Assembly (NCBI GenBank): GCA_945947845.1
Contig: CAMEZN010000007.1
Coordinates: forward strand, 1-15,487
DNA from: an uncultured Mucispirillum sp.
Lineage (GTDB): Bacteria > Chrysiogenota > Deferribacteres > Deferribacterales > Mucispirillaceae
Length of the DNA: 15,487 nt
Direction: 5' to 3'
In this document: positions 6,189 through 15,004 of the stretch, in pieces
How the letters are laid out: every line of letters starts with the position of its first letter
Position numbering within the stretch: position 1 is the stretch's first letter
Translations under genes and position numbers: made by a program
Notes under the pieces: generated by a model
Told to the model about the DNA's origin: nothing
Seen by the model: the letters and a program-made list of their open reading frames with translations, nothing else
Databases searched by the model: none

Positions 6189-7529
6189 ATGGCAGAAGAG
6201 CTTACACCAAAGACAATTGTAGATGAGCTTGATAAATATATAGTAGGGCAGAAGAATGCAAAAAAAGCAGTGGCTGTTGCTTTAAGAAACAGGTGGAGAA
6301 GGTTGCAGCTTCCTGCAAAAATACAGGAAGATATTACCCCTAAAAATATTATTATGATAGGTTCAACAGGGGTTGGTAAAACAGAAATAGCAAGAAGATT
6401 AGCCCGCCTTACTAAATCACCATTTTTAAAAGTAGAAGCAAGTAAATACACAGAAGTAGGTTATGTTGGCAGAGATGTAGAATCTATGATTAGAGATTTA
6501 GTAGAAATTGGAGTAAATATGGTTCGTTCAGAACAGAAAGAACTTCATATTGAAAAAGCTAAACTACTTGTTGAAGAAAGAATACTGGATATTTTACTGC
6601 CGCCAAAACCATTAACTTATTCTATGGACGGTCATGAAAGCACTGGTAAAGAATCACGAGATAAAATGAAAGAGAAATTAGCATCAGGACAGCTTGATGA
6701 CAGACTTATTGAAATAGATGTTGATGAACCAGCTCCACATATTGAAGTGCTTACAAATGCAGGTTTTCAAGATATGGGGGTTGATTTAAATGATATGATG
6801 AAAAATATGTTCCCTAATAAAAAGAAAAAACGTAAAATGAAAATAAGTGAGGCAAGGGGCATATTAGAAGTGCAGGAATTAAACAGACTGATTGATATGG
6901 ACGATGTGAAAAGCACAGCACTGAAAAGAGTTGAACAGTCTGGAATAGTATTCCTTGATGAAATAGATAAAATATGCTCATCAAGCACTGGTTCATCAAG
7001 AGGTGGTGATGTTTCAAGAGAAGGTGTGCAGAGAGATTTACTGCCGATTGTAGAAGGCTCTACTGTAAATACTAAATACGGTATAGTTAAAACAGACCAT
7101 ATACTTTTTATTGCAGCAGGTGCATTTTCTATGGCAAAACCATCTGACTTAATACCAGAATTACAGGGCAGATTTCCTATTAGAGTAGAACTTGATGCAC
7201 TTACTAAGGAAGACTTTCTTAGAATATTAAAAGAACCTGAAAATGCTATTACTAAACAGTATGCAGCACTTTTAAAGGCAGATAATGTTACAATTACTTA
7301 TACTGATGACGGCATAGATGCTATTGCTGATATTGCCTGCACAGTTAATGCTTCTAATGAGAATATCGGTGCTAGAAGGCTTCATACTATTATGGAAAAA
7401 CTGCTGGAAGATATTGCTTTTGAAGCACCTAAAAATGCTACTGGCGAGATTATTATTAATGCAGAGTATGTGCAGTCTAAATTAAAAGAAATAAGCACAA
7501 ACTTGGATTTAAGCAGGTATATTTTATAG
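6189..7529 (+). CDS. hslU: ATP-dependent protease, ATPase subunit HslU (ClpY)
   Basis: HslU is the AAA+ unfoldase that recognises substrates and threads them into HslV. The 446 residues are full length. Walker A is GSTGVGKT (58-65), the pore loop is GYVG (91-94), a divergent intermediate domain occupies roughly 110-235, Walker B is VFLDEID (254-260), the arginine finger lies in ELQGRFP (R328), and sensor 2 is in [21 protein letters not shown]. The C-terminus LSRYIL is the tail that inserts into HslV and activates it, nearly identical to the E. coli LSRFIL. AAGGAG (6177-6182) lies six bases before the ATG. A strong hairpin terminator begins eight bases after the stop. No anomalies were seen. 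Confidence 0.98.
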   Translation: MAEELTPKTIVDELDKYIVGQKNAKKAVAVALRNRWRRLQLPAKIQEDITPKNIIMIGSTGVGKTEIARRLARLTKSPFLKVEASKYTEVGYVGRDVESMIRDLVEIGVNMVRSEQKELHIEKAKLLVEERILDILLPPKPLTYSMDGHESTGKESRDKMKEKLASGQLDDRLIEIDVDEPAPHIEVLTNAGFQDMGVDLNDMMKNMFPNKKKKRKMKISEARGILEVQELNRLIDMDDVKSTALKRVEQSGIVFLDEIDKICSSSTGSSRGGDVSREGVQRDLLPIVEGSTVNTKYGIVKTDHILFIAAGAFSMAKPSDLIPELQGRFPIRVELDALTKEDFLRILKEPENAITKQYAALLKADNVTITYTDDGIDAIADIACTVNASNENIGARRLHTIMEKLLEDIAFEAPKNATGEIIINAEYVQSKLKEISTNLDLSRYIL

Positions 7530-7536
7530 CAAATAC

Positions 7537-7565
7537 AGCGGGTTATATAATGTAACCCGCTTTTT
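7537..7565 (+). terminator. intrinsic terminator of hslVU
   Basis: AGCGGGTTA (7537-7545) and TAACCCGCT (7553-7561) form a perfect 9-bp, GC-rich stem around a seven-base loop. The T run 7561-7565 follows directly. It sits eight bases after the hslU stop. Confidence 0.92.
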
Positions 7566-7678
7566 AAGTATTTTTTAGCATTATTTGATTATTCATTATT
7601 TATTTAGTCCATATTTACCATTATTATAAAGCCTTTATAAATTACTTAATAATATATTTATAAAATATAATTTTATAT

Positions 7679-7705
7679 AAAAAAAGCTGAGCAAAAGCCC
7701 AGCTT
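7679..7705 (-). terminator. intrinsic terminator of the chemoreceptor unit
   Basis: On the minus strand AAGCTGGGC (7705-7697) pairs with GCTCAGCTT (7692-7684), nine pairs with one G-U, around a TTTT loop. A run of T continues through 7679. It lies 23 bases past the chemoreceptor stop. The plus strand lacks a T run here, so it acts on the minus strand only. Confidence 0.88.
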
Positions 7706-7728
7706 AAAATAATAATTTGCTTTAAATT

Positions 7729-9270
7729 TTATACAGGTTTTGCACCTTTTGATTCAAGGTATCCGCCAAGCCTTGTATCTATTTTCATAATATGGTCAGA
7801 AAGCCAGTCTTTTAAAAATTCCAGCACATTTACACCCATAATTTCTTCACCTGCATCATATCTGCTTTCAAGGTTTTTTATTTCAGTAATAAAATCTCTA
7901 TGCAGTTTCATATGGCTTTCTTTTTCAGGATAATTATATTCTGTCATCATTTTGTTTTCAAACCCAAAATGCCATACAGTATAATCAACTAAATCTTTTA
8001 ATACTCTGCCAAGCTGTTCTCTTGATGAGCCTGATGAAAGAGAGTTATATACTGCATTAATTAAATCAATCCACCTAATATGCTGCTCATCTATCGCATT
8101 ATAACCAACTGATAAGGCAGATGTAAATGTCATAAACTGCCCTTCTATGTTAGAATAGCCTTTTGAACTTTCTTTCATTTCTACTGCAATGTTATCAAGG
8201 TTGTTTCCTAACTTCTGGCTTTCAAGAGTTCTGTTTAGTGCAACACCATTTTCTTCATATACTTTTTCAATAGATTTTGTTATGTTGCCTATACCTTCAT
8301 ACTGGTCATTCATAGCTTTAACAATATTTTTTGTAATATCAAGCATACCATTAGTTTCATCACGGATATCTATAACTATTGCACCAGTATCCATTGTAAT
8401 GCCGATAGCTTCTTTTACCTGCTCTGCATTTACATTAACCTGTGTTGAAATCTCTGATGTTCTTGAATGGAGTTTATCTACAACTTTTTCTATTTCAGCT
8501 GTAAATGATGTAGTTTTCTCTGCCAGCTTTCTCACTTCGTCAGCAACAACAGCAAACCCCCTGCCTGATTCACCTGCACGGGCTGCTTCAATTGCTGCAT
8601 TTAATGCTAAAAGGTTTGTTTGGTCTGCAATATCTGTAATATTGCCAATACTTTGTTTAATATCATTAGAATAAATTACAAAGTCGCCCATTGTTGTAAC
8701 AATAGAATCAACAGTCTGTTGTATCTGCTGCATTTTTAATATATTTGTTTCCATAGCTGTGCCTGCCTGACTTGTTTTTGCAAGGCAGAGTTCAGCAGCC
8801 TTTTGAGAATCATCACATATTTCTTTAACATGCTCTGCTGTATTTTGTAAATCACGAACTTCTTCGCTGACTGTGCCTAAACTGTGGTTTACAGTCATCA
8901 CATTATCATGAAGATGTGTTTGAACTGATGTTAAATCACCAGCAGCAGAAGCAACACGAACCTGTGCATTTCTAAAATTAGCACCTAATGTGCATAATTT
9001 TTCAGATAATTCGTGGATATGTTTGCCAATATATGTAAAACGGCCAGTAGTTGCTGGCGGCTGAGTTGGGCAGCTTACTAAGGCTGTATCAATATAATCA
9101 TTCAGCACTTTCATCTGTTTATAAAAGATTGAATCTTTTGCTACATTTATTGCAACAGATAATATAAAGATTACAATAGCTCCAATTCCTGCATGAAAAT
9201 CTATTGCAACCCACAATATTAATGTGATTATAAATGCAATAATTGTATAAATAATACTAAGCGTTCTCAT
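7729..9270 (-). CDS. methyl-accepting chemotaxis protein with C-terminal bacteriohemerythrin domain
   Basis: This 513-residue chemoreceptor has two adjacent N-terminal membrane helices (about 3-23 and 27-46) with almost no periplasmic part, so sensing is cytoplasmic. A coiled-coil signalling domain follows, with the conserved tip [20 protein letters not shown] (214-233) and [18 protein letters not shown], which binds CheA/CheW. The C-terminus (about 383-505) is a bacteriohemerythrin with all seven di-iron ligands: H397, H434, E438, H453, H457, H493 and D498. It should bind O2 and link oxygen to motility, as DcrH does in Desulfovibrio. The start is the ATG at 9270, with AAGGAG (9278-9283) seven bases upstream; a TTG at 9294 would put that site inside the gene. 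It lies 29 bases after nikR, probably in one transcript. Confidence 0.95.
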   Translation of the reverse strand: MRTLSIIYTIIAFIITLILWVAIDFHAGIGAIVIFILSVAINVAKDSIFYKQMKVLNDYIDTALVSCPTQPPATTGRFTYIGKHIHELSEKLCTLGANFRNAQVRVASAAGDLTSVQTHLHDNVMTVNHSLGTVSEEVRDLQNTAEHVKEICDDSQKAAELCLAKTSQAGTAMETNILKMQQIQQTVDSIVTTMGDFVIYSNDIKQSIGNITDIADQTNLLALNAAIEAARAGESGRGFAVVADEVRKLAEKTTSFTAEIEKVVDKLHSRTSEISTQVNVNAEQVKEAIGITMDTGAIVIDIRDETNGMLDITKNIVKAMNDQYEGIGNITKSIEKVYEENGVALNRTLESQKLGNNLDNIAVEMKESSKGYSNIEGQFMTFTSALSVGYNAIDEQHIRWIDLINAVYNSLSSGSSREQLGRVLKDLVDYTVWHFGFENKMMTEYNYPEKESHMKLHRDFITEIKNLESRYDAGEEIMGVNVLEFLKDWLSDHIMKIDTRLGGYLESKGAKPV

Positions 9271-9299
9271 AATGTAACTCCTTATAACGCACAATATAT

Positions 9300-9704
9300 T
9301 TATGATATGGCTGTGGCACTTATAGATGCAAGTTTAATACCTTTTAATGCTTTAATTTTATAATAAAGTGATTTTACAAGGCTGCTTTCTCCGCGAATGG
9401 CAAGTATTTCAAGACATGTGTCATGGTCTAAATGGATATGCTGCATAGATATGATTAAATCATGGCTGTCATGCTGCACTTCTAATAATTTAGAAACTAA
9501 ATCCTTATTGTGATGGCTGTATAAAAATGTTATGGCACCAGCAAGAACACCATCAGCATTGATTATATCTGCTTCAACATACTCTTTAATTAAATCAGAT
9601 ATTGCTTTTGAACGAGTTTCATAAGACTGGGTTTTTATTTGTTTATCAAACAGTTCCAGCAAATCTTTATCAAGAGATACCCCAAACCTAGTTAATTCTG
9701 ACAT
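9300..9704 (-). CDS. nikR: NikR-family nickel-responsive transcriptional regulator
   Basis: The 134-residue protein has a ribbon-helix-helix DNA-binding N-terminus ([16 protein letters not shown], then [13 protein letters not shown]) and an ACT-like nickel-binding C-terminus. The high-affinity Ni ligands align with E. coli NikR H76, H87, H89 and C95: here H78 (in EVQHDSHDL), H89 and H91 (MQHIHLDHD) and C97. The length is typical. With nickel the family represses, or in Helicobacter also activates, nickel uptake and enzyme genes. Here the next gene is a hemerythrin chemoreceptor, an unusual partner. The ribosome site is weak (GGGATTAAG before the ATG). Self-regulation from the AT-rich upstream region is possible but no classic operator is visible. 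A related metal rather than nickel cannot be excluded. Confidence 0.92.
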   Translation of the reverse strand: MSELTRFGVSLDKDLLELFDKQIKTQSYETRSKAISDLIKEYVEADIINADGVLAGAITFLYSHHNKDLVSKLLEVQHDSHDLIISMQHIHLDHDTCLEILAIRGESSLVKSLYYKIKALKGIKLASISATAIS

Positions 9705-9733
9705 CTTAATCCCACATAAGCACTTTTTTTTAG

Positions 9734-9743
9734 TGATACAGAC
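9734..9743. repeat. direct repeat TGATACAGAC, copy 1
   Basis: TGATACAGAC occurs here and again at 9882-9891, the starts 148 bases apart, between nikR and secA. This copy lies about 30 bases upstream of the nikR start. A ten-base exact match containing four G/C bases is unexpected in such AT-rich DNA and may mark a regulator site. Confidence 0.35.
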
Positions 9744-9849
9744 TACTCTTATTTTCTGTTATAATCAAGATTTTTTTACCTATTTACTTAAAACAATTTA
9801 TTTTTTATTTAGTTCACTATTTTTTTCTTAAATTATAAATTTATTCATT

Positions 9850-9870
9850 TTATATTTACACTAAATATAA
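9850..9870. repeat. 21-base palindrome, possible operator
   Basis: TTATATTTA (9850-9858) and TAAATATAA (9862-9870) are exact reverse complements around CAC. The size and symmetry suit a dimeric repressor, but the AT content raises the chance of coincidence. It lies midway between nikR and secA. Confidence 0.35.
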
Positions 9871-9881
9871 TGTTTATTAAT

Positions 9882-9891
9882 TGATACAGAC
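9882..9891. repeat. direct repeat TGATACAGAC, copy 2
   Basis: This is the second exact copy of the element at 9734-9743, in the same orientation. It lies about 110 bases before the secA start. Confidence 0.35.
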
Positions 9892-9940
9892 AAGATTATT
9901 TTGTTTTATAAAAAAAATTTTATAAAATATATATAAAAAC

Positions 9941-9972
9941 TTGATTTTATAGAACAAAAACTATACTATAAT
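9941..9972 (+). promoter_or_regulatory. candidate secA promoter
   Basis: A perfect -10 TATAAT (9967-9972) lies 32 bases before the secA ATG. The nearest -35-like hexamer, TTGATT (9941-9946), is 20 bases away, which is too long. With the overlapping TATACT (9962-9967) the spacing is 15. The -10 is convincing, the -35 poor. Confidence 0.4.
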
Positions 9973-10004
9973 ATCTTTAATTATATAAAAATATGGGAGC
10001 AGCA

Positions 10005-12599
10005 ATGTTTAAAGATTTAATAGAAAAATTATTTACACCTAGTCCAGAAAAAATATTTAAAAAATTACAGCCATTAATTAATAATATTAATCAGCACGGA
10101 GAAAGACTAAAAACACTTGATAATGATACTCTTTTTAACCAAACAGTTATTTTTAGAAAAAGGCTTTCAGAAGGTGAAAGTTTAAATGATATACTGCCAG
10201 AAGCTTTTGCAACAGTTAGAGAAGTAAGTGATAGAATATTAAAAATGAGACATTTTGATGTGCAGCTTATGGGCGGATATGTTCTCCATTCTGGCAAAAT
10301 ATCAGAAATGAAAACTGGTGAAGGTAAAACATTAGTTGCTACCCTGCCAATGTATCTTAATGCTATTGAAGGAAAAGGGGCACATCTTGTTACAGTTAAT
10401 GATTACCTTGCCCGCCGTGATGCTTCTTGGATGGCTCCGATATATTTATCACTTGGGCTTTCTGTTGGTATTATACAAAGTGATGCTTCTAAACAGGCAG
10501 TATGGGACGATAAAGAAAACTTTACTATAAAACTTATTGATATTTCAAGAAAACAAGCTTATGCCTGCGATATCACTTACGGCACAAATAATGAATTCGG
10601 TTTTGATTATTTAAGAGATAATATGAAATATGATTTATCTGAATATGTTCAGAGAGAACTTCATTATGCTATTGTGGACGAAGTAGACTCTATCTTAATA
10701 GATGAAGCAAGAACTCCGCTTATTATTTCAGGACCTACAAATAATACTACTGACAGTTATTATGCAGTTAATAATGTTGTTAAGCTCTTAAAACCAGAAG
10801 TCCACTATACTGTTGATGAGAAAAGAAAATCTGCTGATTTAACTGATGAAGGTATCAACTTTGTAGAGACTGGTTTAAAAGTCGGCAACCTTTATGATAT
10901 TCAAAATGTAGATACTCTTCACTTTGTAAATAATGCTTTAAAAGCACATGCAGTTTTTAAACTTGATGTTGACTATGTTGTGCAAAATGGTGAAGTGGTT
11001 ATTGTAGATGAATTTACAGGCAGGCTTATGCCGGGCAGAAGATATTCTGACGGGCTTCATCAAGCATTAGAAGCAAAAGAAGGAGTGCAGGTGCAGAATG
11101 AAAACCAGACTTATGCTTCTATTACATTCCAAAATTATTTTAGAATGTATGAAAAACTTTCAGGAATGACTGGAACAGCCTTAACAGAAGCTAATGAGTT
11201 TAAAAGCATATATGGATTAGAAGTTGTGCCTGTTCCAACTCACAGAAAAGTCAACAGAATAGATAGACCTGATGTGATATACAGGACTGCTCAGGAAAAA
11301 TATGAAGCTATTGTAAAAGTTATAGAAACACTGCATAAAAAAGGGCAGCCAGTGCTTGTAGGAACTATCTCTATTGAAAAAAGTGAACTTCTTTCTAATA
11401 TGCTGCAAAAAGCTAAAATCAAACATGAAGTTTTAAATGCTAAAAACCACGAAAGAGAAGCAGAAATAGTTGCACATGCAGGTGAGGTTGGTGCAGTTAC
11501 AATTGCGACAAATATGGCAGGCCGCGGAACAGATATTAAATTAGGGGAAGGTGTGCAGGAATTAGGCGGCTTATTTATTTTAGGCACAGAAAGGCATGAA
11601 TCCCGCCGTATTGATAACCAGCTGCGAGGAAGGTCTGGCAGGCAGGGTGATAATGGTGAAAGTAGATTTTATCTTAGCACAGAAGATGACCTTTTACGAA
11701 AATTTGGTGCTGAAAAACTTTCTAAAATTATGAGCACATTAGGGCTGAAACACGGAGAAGAAATAGAATCATCTCTTATCAGTAAAACAATAGAAGGTGC
11801 ACAGAAAAAAGTTGAAGCTTTTCATTTTGAAATGAGAAAACATTTACTTGAATATGATAATGTGGCTAATTCTCAAAGAAAAGTTGTATACAGCCTTAGA
11901 AGCCAGATTTTACAGGGCTCTGATATTGATAAAATTATTAAAGAATATGCAGGCGATGTTATTAGTGCTCTTCTTGAAGATTTTATCACTCCACAAAATC
12001 CTAATTATGAAGAAGCTGAAAAAATATTTGAAAGAATATTCGGTTTAAAAGCTGATTTATCTCAGGCTGATGCAAAACATTTAGAAATTTCAAAAAATGA
12101 ACTTAACAGCCTTTTTGAAAATAGATTTGAAGAAAGAAAACAGGAATTTAAAGGTCATTTTGAAGACTTTTCAAAATATATACTTATAAATACTCTTGAT
12201 AATAGATGGAAACAGCATTTGCTGCAAATGGACCATCTTCGCGATAGTGTTGGATTAAGGGGATATGGTCAGAAAGACCCATTAATAGAATATAAACGGG
12301 AAGCTTATGCACTTTTTATTGATATGATGGATAGAATAAACAGAGAAACAGTTGAACTTATTATGAAAGTGCAGATACAAATGCAGACACCAGAAGAAGC
12401 AGCAGCAGAAAATGCCCGCAGATTAAAACAATTACAGGCAGAAAATGATAAACAGTTAAAAGAAAAACGGTCTCTTGAAAAAGAAACACAGAAAAAAGCT
12501 GCAACAGTTAAACGAAATGCCCCAAAAATAGGCAGAAATGACCCGTGTCCTTGCGGCAGCGGAAAAAAATATAAAAACTGTCATGGTGCTCAAAGTTAA
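10005..12599 (+). CDS. secA: preprotein translocase ATPase SecA
   Basis: SecA is the motor that drives unfolded preproteins through SecYEG. The 864 residues are full length. Walker A is MKTGEGKT (102-109), Walker B VDEVD (224-228) runs into [28 protein letters not shown] and RGRSGRQGD lie in the second motor domain, and the scaffold helix block [28 protein letters not shown] is split by nothing. The C-terminal SecB/lipid-binding zinc tail [14 protein letters not shown] is complete (C848, C850, C859, H860). About 15 extra residues precede [11 protein letters not shown], a small insertion. I start at the ATG at 10005 because GGGAG (9995-9999) is five bases upstream; an in-frame ATG at 9993 overlaps that site. 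A LolA-like gene follows after 20 bases. Confidence 0.97.
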   Translation: MFKDLIEKLFTPSPEKIFKKLQPLINNINQHGERLKTLDNDTLFNQTVIFRKRLSEGESLNDILPEAFATVREVSDRILKMRHFDVQLMGGYVLHSGKISEMKTGEGKTLVATLPMYLNAIEGKGAHLVTVNDYLARRDASWMAPIYLSLGLSVGIIQSDASKQAVWDDKENFTIKLIDISRKQAYACDITYGTNNEFGFDYLRDNMKYDLSEYVQRELHYAIVDEVDSILIDEARTPLIISGPTNNTTDSYYAVNNVVKLLKPEVHYTVDEKRKSADLTDEGINFVETGLKVGNLYDIQNVDTLHFVNNALKAHAVFKLDVDYVVQNGEVVIVDEFTGRLMPGRRYSDGLHQALEAKEGVQVQNENQTYASITFQNYFRMYEKLSGMTGTALTEANEFKSIYGLEVVPVPTHRKVNRIDRPDVIYRTAQEKYEAIVKVIETLHKKGQPVLVGTISIEKSELLSNMLQKAKIKHEVLNAKNHEREAEIVAHAGEVGAVTIATNMAGRGTDIKLGEGVQELGGLFILGTERHESRRIDNQLRGRSGRQGDNGESRFYLSTEDDLLRKFGAEKLSKIMSTLGLKHGEEIESSLISKTIEGAQKKVEAFHFEMRKHLLEYDNVANSQRKVVYSLRSQILQGSDIDKIIKEYAGDVISALLEDFITPQNPNYEEAEKIFERIFGLKADLSQADAKHLEISKNELNSLFENRFEERKQEFKGHFEDFSKYILINTLDNRWKQHLLQMDHLRDSVGLRGYGQKDPLIEYKREAYALFIDMMDRINRETVELIMKVQIQMQTPEEAAAENARRLKQLQAENDKQLKEKRSLEKETQKKAATVKRNAPKIGRNDPCPCGSGKKYKNCHGAQS

Positions 12600-12619
12600 T
12601 TTAAATTAGCAGGTGATTT

Positions 12620-13222
12620 ATGAAGAAAATTTTAACTTTAATTTTTACATTAGTTTGTTTGACTGCTTTTGCAGAACAAAAAGAAAATACAGAAACGATT
12701 GACTATATGAAACAATTATCTGCTGTTAAAAGCCTTTATGCAGAATTTAAGCAGGTAAATAATTTAAAAGATTATGGCGAAGACATATATACTGGTAAAG
12801 TATATATAAAAATGAAAGAAAAAGCCTTATGGGATTATATTGAGCCTTATTCATCATGGTATCTTATTACAAATGAAAATATTGACCATTATGATGAAAT
12901 AAATAACCAGCTTGTTAAAATGAAAGCAAAAGATTATAAAGAATATGCTTTACTACAAGTGCTTATGGATTTTTCACAGCTCAGCAAAAGTTTCAGCTCA
13001 GAGCAGAAAGAAAATACATTATATTTAAAACCAAAAAGTGATGTAGGGCTTGCTTATATTAATATTATATTTAAAGATAATATTATATCAGAAATTAAAA
13101 GCAAAGATAATGCTGGAAACTTAACTACTATAACTCTTAATAATGTAGAAATAGATAAAAAAATCAGCAATTCTTCTTTTAAAAAGAAACTGCCTGATGA
13201 TGTGAATATATTTAATCAGTAA
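12620..13222 (+). CDS. lolA: LolA-like periplasmic outer-membrane lipoprotein carrier
   Basis: LolA collects lipoproteins from the LolCDE transporter and carries them across the periplasm. The 200-residue protein has a clear signal peptide (MKKILTLIFTLVCLTAFA, cleavage probably after A18). The mature part has the family pattern: a helix around the LSAVKSLYAEFKQVN region, then YTGKVYIKMKEKALWDYIEPY and WYLITNENIDHYDEINNQLVK, matching the LolA beta-barrel opening. The rest is divergent, and LolB was not found. AGGTGA (12611-12616) precedes the ATG. Its position, 20 bases after secA and 13 before an envelope-modifying enzyme, supports an envelope role. A non-LolA member of the LolA/LppX fold is the alternative. 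Confidence 0.8.
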   Translation: MKKILTLIFTLVCLTAFAEQKENTETIDYMKQLSAVKSLYAEFKQVNNLKDYGEDIYTGKVYIKMKEKALWDYIEPYSSWYLITNENIDHYDEINNQLVKMKAKDYKEYALLQVLMDFSQLSKSFSSEQKENTLYLKPKSDVGLAYINIIFKDNIISEIKSKDNAGNLTTITLNNVEIDKKISNSSFKKKLPDDVNIFNQ

Positions 13223-13235
13223 ATGGAGGCTGGAT

Positions 13236-14888
13236 ATGACCAAAATAAAGCATAAAATGACAAATATTAATAAGCATATTTTTATTAGAAATTTTTTATT
13301 TATATTAGCTGTTACTGTCATTTACAGTTTATCTGTAAATATTCCATTAATTAAAATGAATTATCCAGAAAAATATTTTATTTTGGCTTTTGCTGTATCT
13401 ATATTTCGTGATTATATTATATGGTTTATAGCTTTTTTAAACAGATGGGTATTTGCAGTTTTTACTTTTATTACATTTACTGCTGGATTTGGACTTAAAT
13501 ATGTAAATGAATATTTAGATATGGGGTTAAATATTGGTACATTTGAAGTAATCTTTTCCACAAATTTAGCAGAAGCAAAAGGGGTAGTAAATAGCACTTT
13601 ATTAAGCTACTTCATAGTTGGAATACTGCTTTCTTTAATTATTATATCATTAAGATTTATATTAATAAATAACAAGATAAAAACAAATTGGGGGGGGGAA
13701 ATACTACTACTTATTTCATTAATTTTTCTATTATTAGGTAAAATACCTGAAGATTTTATGAAAACAGTCAAATATGGCTATTCCAAAAATGATATCATAA
13801 ATGTAGGCAGAGGTTTTGATATCATGCCTGAAAAAATCTATGAAAACTTTTATCACCTTTTTAGAAATAAAATAAAAATGAAATATATGATATACGAAAG
13901 AAATAATCTTGAAATAAATGATATTGTTTATAACAATAAAGAAGAACAGATTATAATCTTTATACTAACAGACGCTCTGCGTCCTGACCATATGTCTTTA
14001 TACGGATATAATAGAGAAACAACACCTTATATGGAAAAATATGGTTTTATTCCTTTTAATGATATGTATGCCTGTGAAACATCTACAACCCGCTCTGTTC
14101 CATGTCTTTTAACAAGTATGAATAGGGGCGAATATTTTCTCACATACCTTGCTAAACCATCTGTTTTTACTATATTTAAAAAGGCTGGTTTTTATACAGC
14201 ATTTATTTCTGCACAAAGCTCAGTATCCACTTCTGATACAGGGCAGACTGTTGTTGCAGGCGATGCTGATTATAGTTTTTTTAATATAAATTATGATATT
14301 AAGTATGATTCTGACCTGCTGCCTTATTTTGATAATATTTTAAATAACAATATACAAAATAAATTAATTGTTATGCAGTTAAATGGAAGCCATTGGGATT
14401 ATAATACAAGATTTAAGCCAAATGAAGCTAAATGGCAGCCTTTATGTGAAAATTTTGCTCTTAACTGCCCTGTTGAAAATCTAGTTAATTCTTATGATAA
14501 TACAATTATTGCTACTGATATCTTGATGAAAAATATAGTAGATAGAGTTAAGGATAAAAATGCTGTAATTTATTTTTCAGCAGACCATGGACAGTTTTTA
14601 GGAGAAGGCGGTCTTCGTCTGCATGCTCAGGGAAGATTAAATTTTAAAGAAGTAGGTGTTGTTCCTTTTGCTGTATGGCTTTCAGATAAAGCAAAAGAAA
14701 ATATTAATCTTAATACTATACTTAATAATAAAGATAAAATTACTACACATGATATTATATTTCACTCTATGACATCGTGTGCAGGTATAAAATCAAGTGT
14801 AATAAATAATAATTTAAGTATATGCTCTGAAAATTTAACAGAAGCACCTAATGAATTTAAAAATTATATTAGTAAAAAAGCAGAATAA
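13236..14888 (+). CDS. EptA-like phosphoethanolamine transferase/sulfatase-fold membrane enzyme with an in-frame G9 tract
   Basis: This is a 550-residue inner-membrane protein: hydrophobic segments at roughly 17-38, 47-68, 71-87, 121-144 and 155-169, then a periplasmic alkaline-phosphatase-fold domain. Motifs are IIFILTDALRPDHMSLYGY (239-257, first metal D246), YACETSTTRSVPCLLTS with the expected Thr nucleophile at T282 or T284, QLNGSHWDY, and FSADHGQFLGEGG (metal D450, H451). The SVPC block and SADHGQ..GE fit lipid A phosphoethanolamine transferases, while TDALRPDH is more sulfatase-like, where EptA has GE. The substrate is therefore inferred. GGAGG (13225-13229) precedes the ATG, 13 bases after lolA. 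Residues W152-G154 are encoded by a run of nine G in the last membrane region; slippage either way truncates the protein before the catalytic domain, suggesting phase variation. Confidence 0.85.
   Translation: MTKIKHKMTNINKHIFIRNFLFILAVTVIYSLSVNIPLIKMNYPEKYFILAFAVSIFRDYIIWFIAFLNRWVFAVFTFITFTAGFGLKYVNEYLDMGLNIGTFEVIFSTNLAEAKGVVNSTLLSYFIVGILLSLIIISLRFILINNKIKTNWGGEILLLISLIFLLLGKIPEDFMKTVKYGYSKNDIINVGRGFDIMPEKIYENFYHLFRNKIKMKYMIYERNNLEINDIVYNNKEEQIIIFILTDALRPDHMSLYGYNRETTPYMEKYGFIPFNDMYACETSTTRSVPCLLTSMNRGEYFLTYLAKPSVFTIFKKAGFYTAFISAQSSVSTSDTGQTVVAGDADYSFFNINYDIKYDSDLLPYFDNILNNNIQNKLIVMQLNGSHWDYNTRFKPNEAKWQPLCENFALNCPVENLVNSYDNTIIATDILMKNIVDRVKDKNAVIYFSADHGQFLGEGGLRLHAQGRLNFKEVGVVPFAVWLSDKAKENINLNTILNNKDKITTHDIIFHSMTSCAGIKSSVINNNLSICSENLTEAPNEFKNYISKKAE
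13690..13698 (+). repeat. homopolymeric G9 tract in the EptA-like gene
   Basis: Nine consecutive G lie within codons 152-155 (TGG GGG GGG GAA), in frame as read. One extra G reaches TAA after about 14 further codons; one fewer reaches TAA after about seven. Such runs slip readily during replication. Confidence 0.8.
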
Positions 14889-14910
14889 TTGTTTACACAT
14901 AGAATATTAA

Positions 14911-15004
14911 AGGCTGTATATTTATTATATATTTTATAAAATAGTATTATCTAATAATCTAGAATTAAAATTCCTGTATTATCTTGCTTTAATATATACA
15001 GCCT
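14911..15004. repeat. 11-bp inverted repeat spanning the convergent gene ends
   Basis: AGGCTGTATAT (14911-14921) and its exact reverse complement (14994-15004) are 72 bases apart. One copy is in the intergenic gap, the other inside the end of the partial minus-strand gene. It is not terminator-like, because the loop is long. It may be chance. Confidence 0.3.

Larger units (their letters stand above)
9705..10004. other. 300-base divergent intergenic region between nikR and secA
   Basis: No gene is visible here. The region is extremely AT-rich with many A and T runs. It holds the nikR and secA starts, a 21-base palindrome (9850-9870), a 10-base direct repeat (9734-9743, 9882-9891), a TTTTATAAAA element repeated (9904-9913, 9919-9928), and a likely secA promoter. 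I see no tRNA, riboswitch or SecM-like leader peptide. Confidence 0.6.

Noticed and set aside
7624..7640. 17-base palindrome TTATAAAG-C-CTTTATAA
   Set aside because: It lies between two convergent terminators, away from any promoter, and is easily chance in this composition.
8189..8674. 161-residue plus-strand frame inside the chemoreceptor
   Set aside because: It is antisense to the conserved signalling domain, hydrophobic and serine-rich as such shadows are, and has no ribosome site.
11291..11587. Minus-strand frames inside secA
   Set aside because: They are shadows of a conserved coding region with no independent support.
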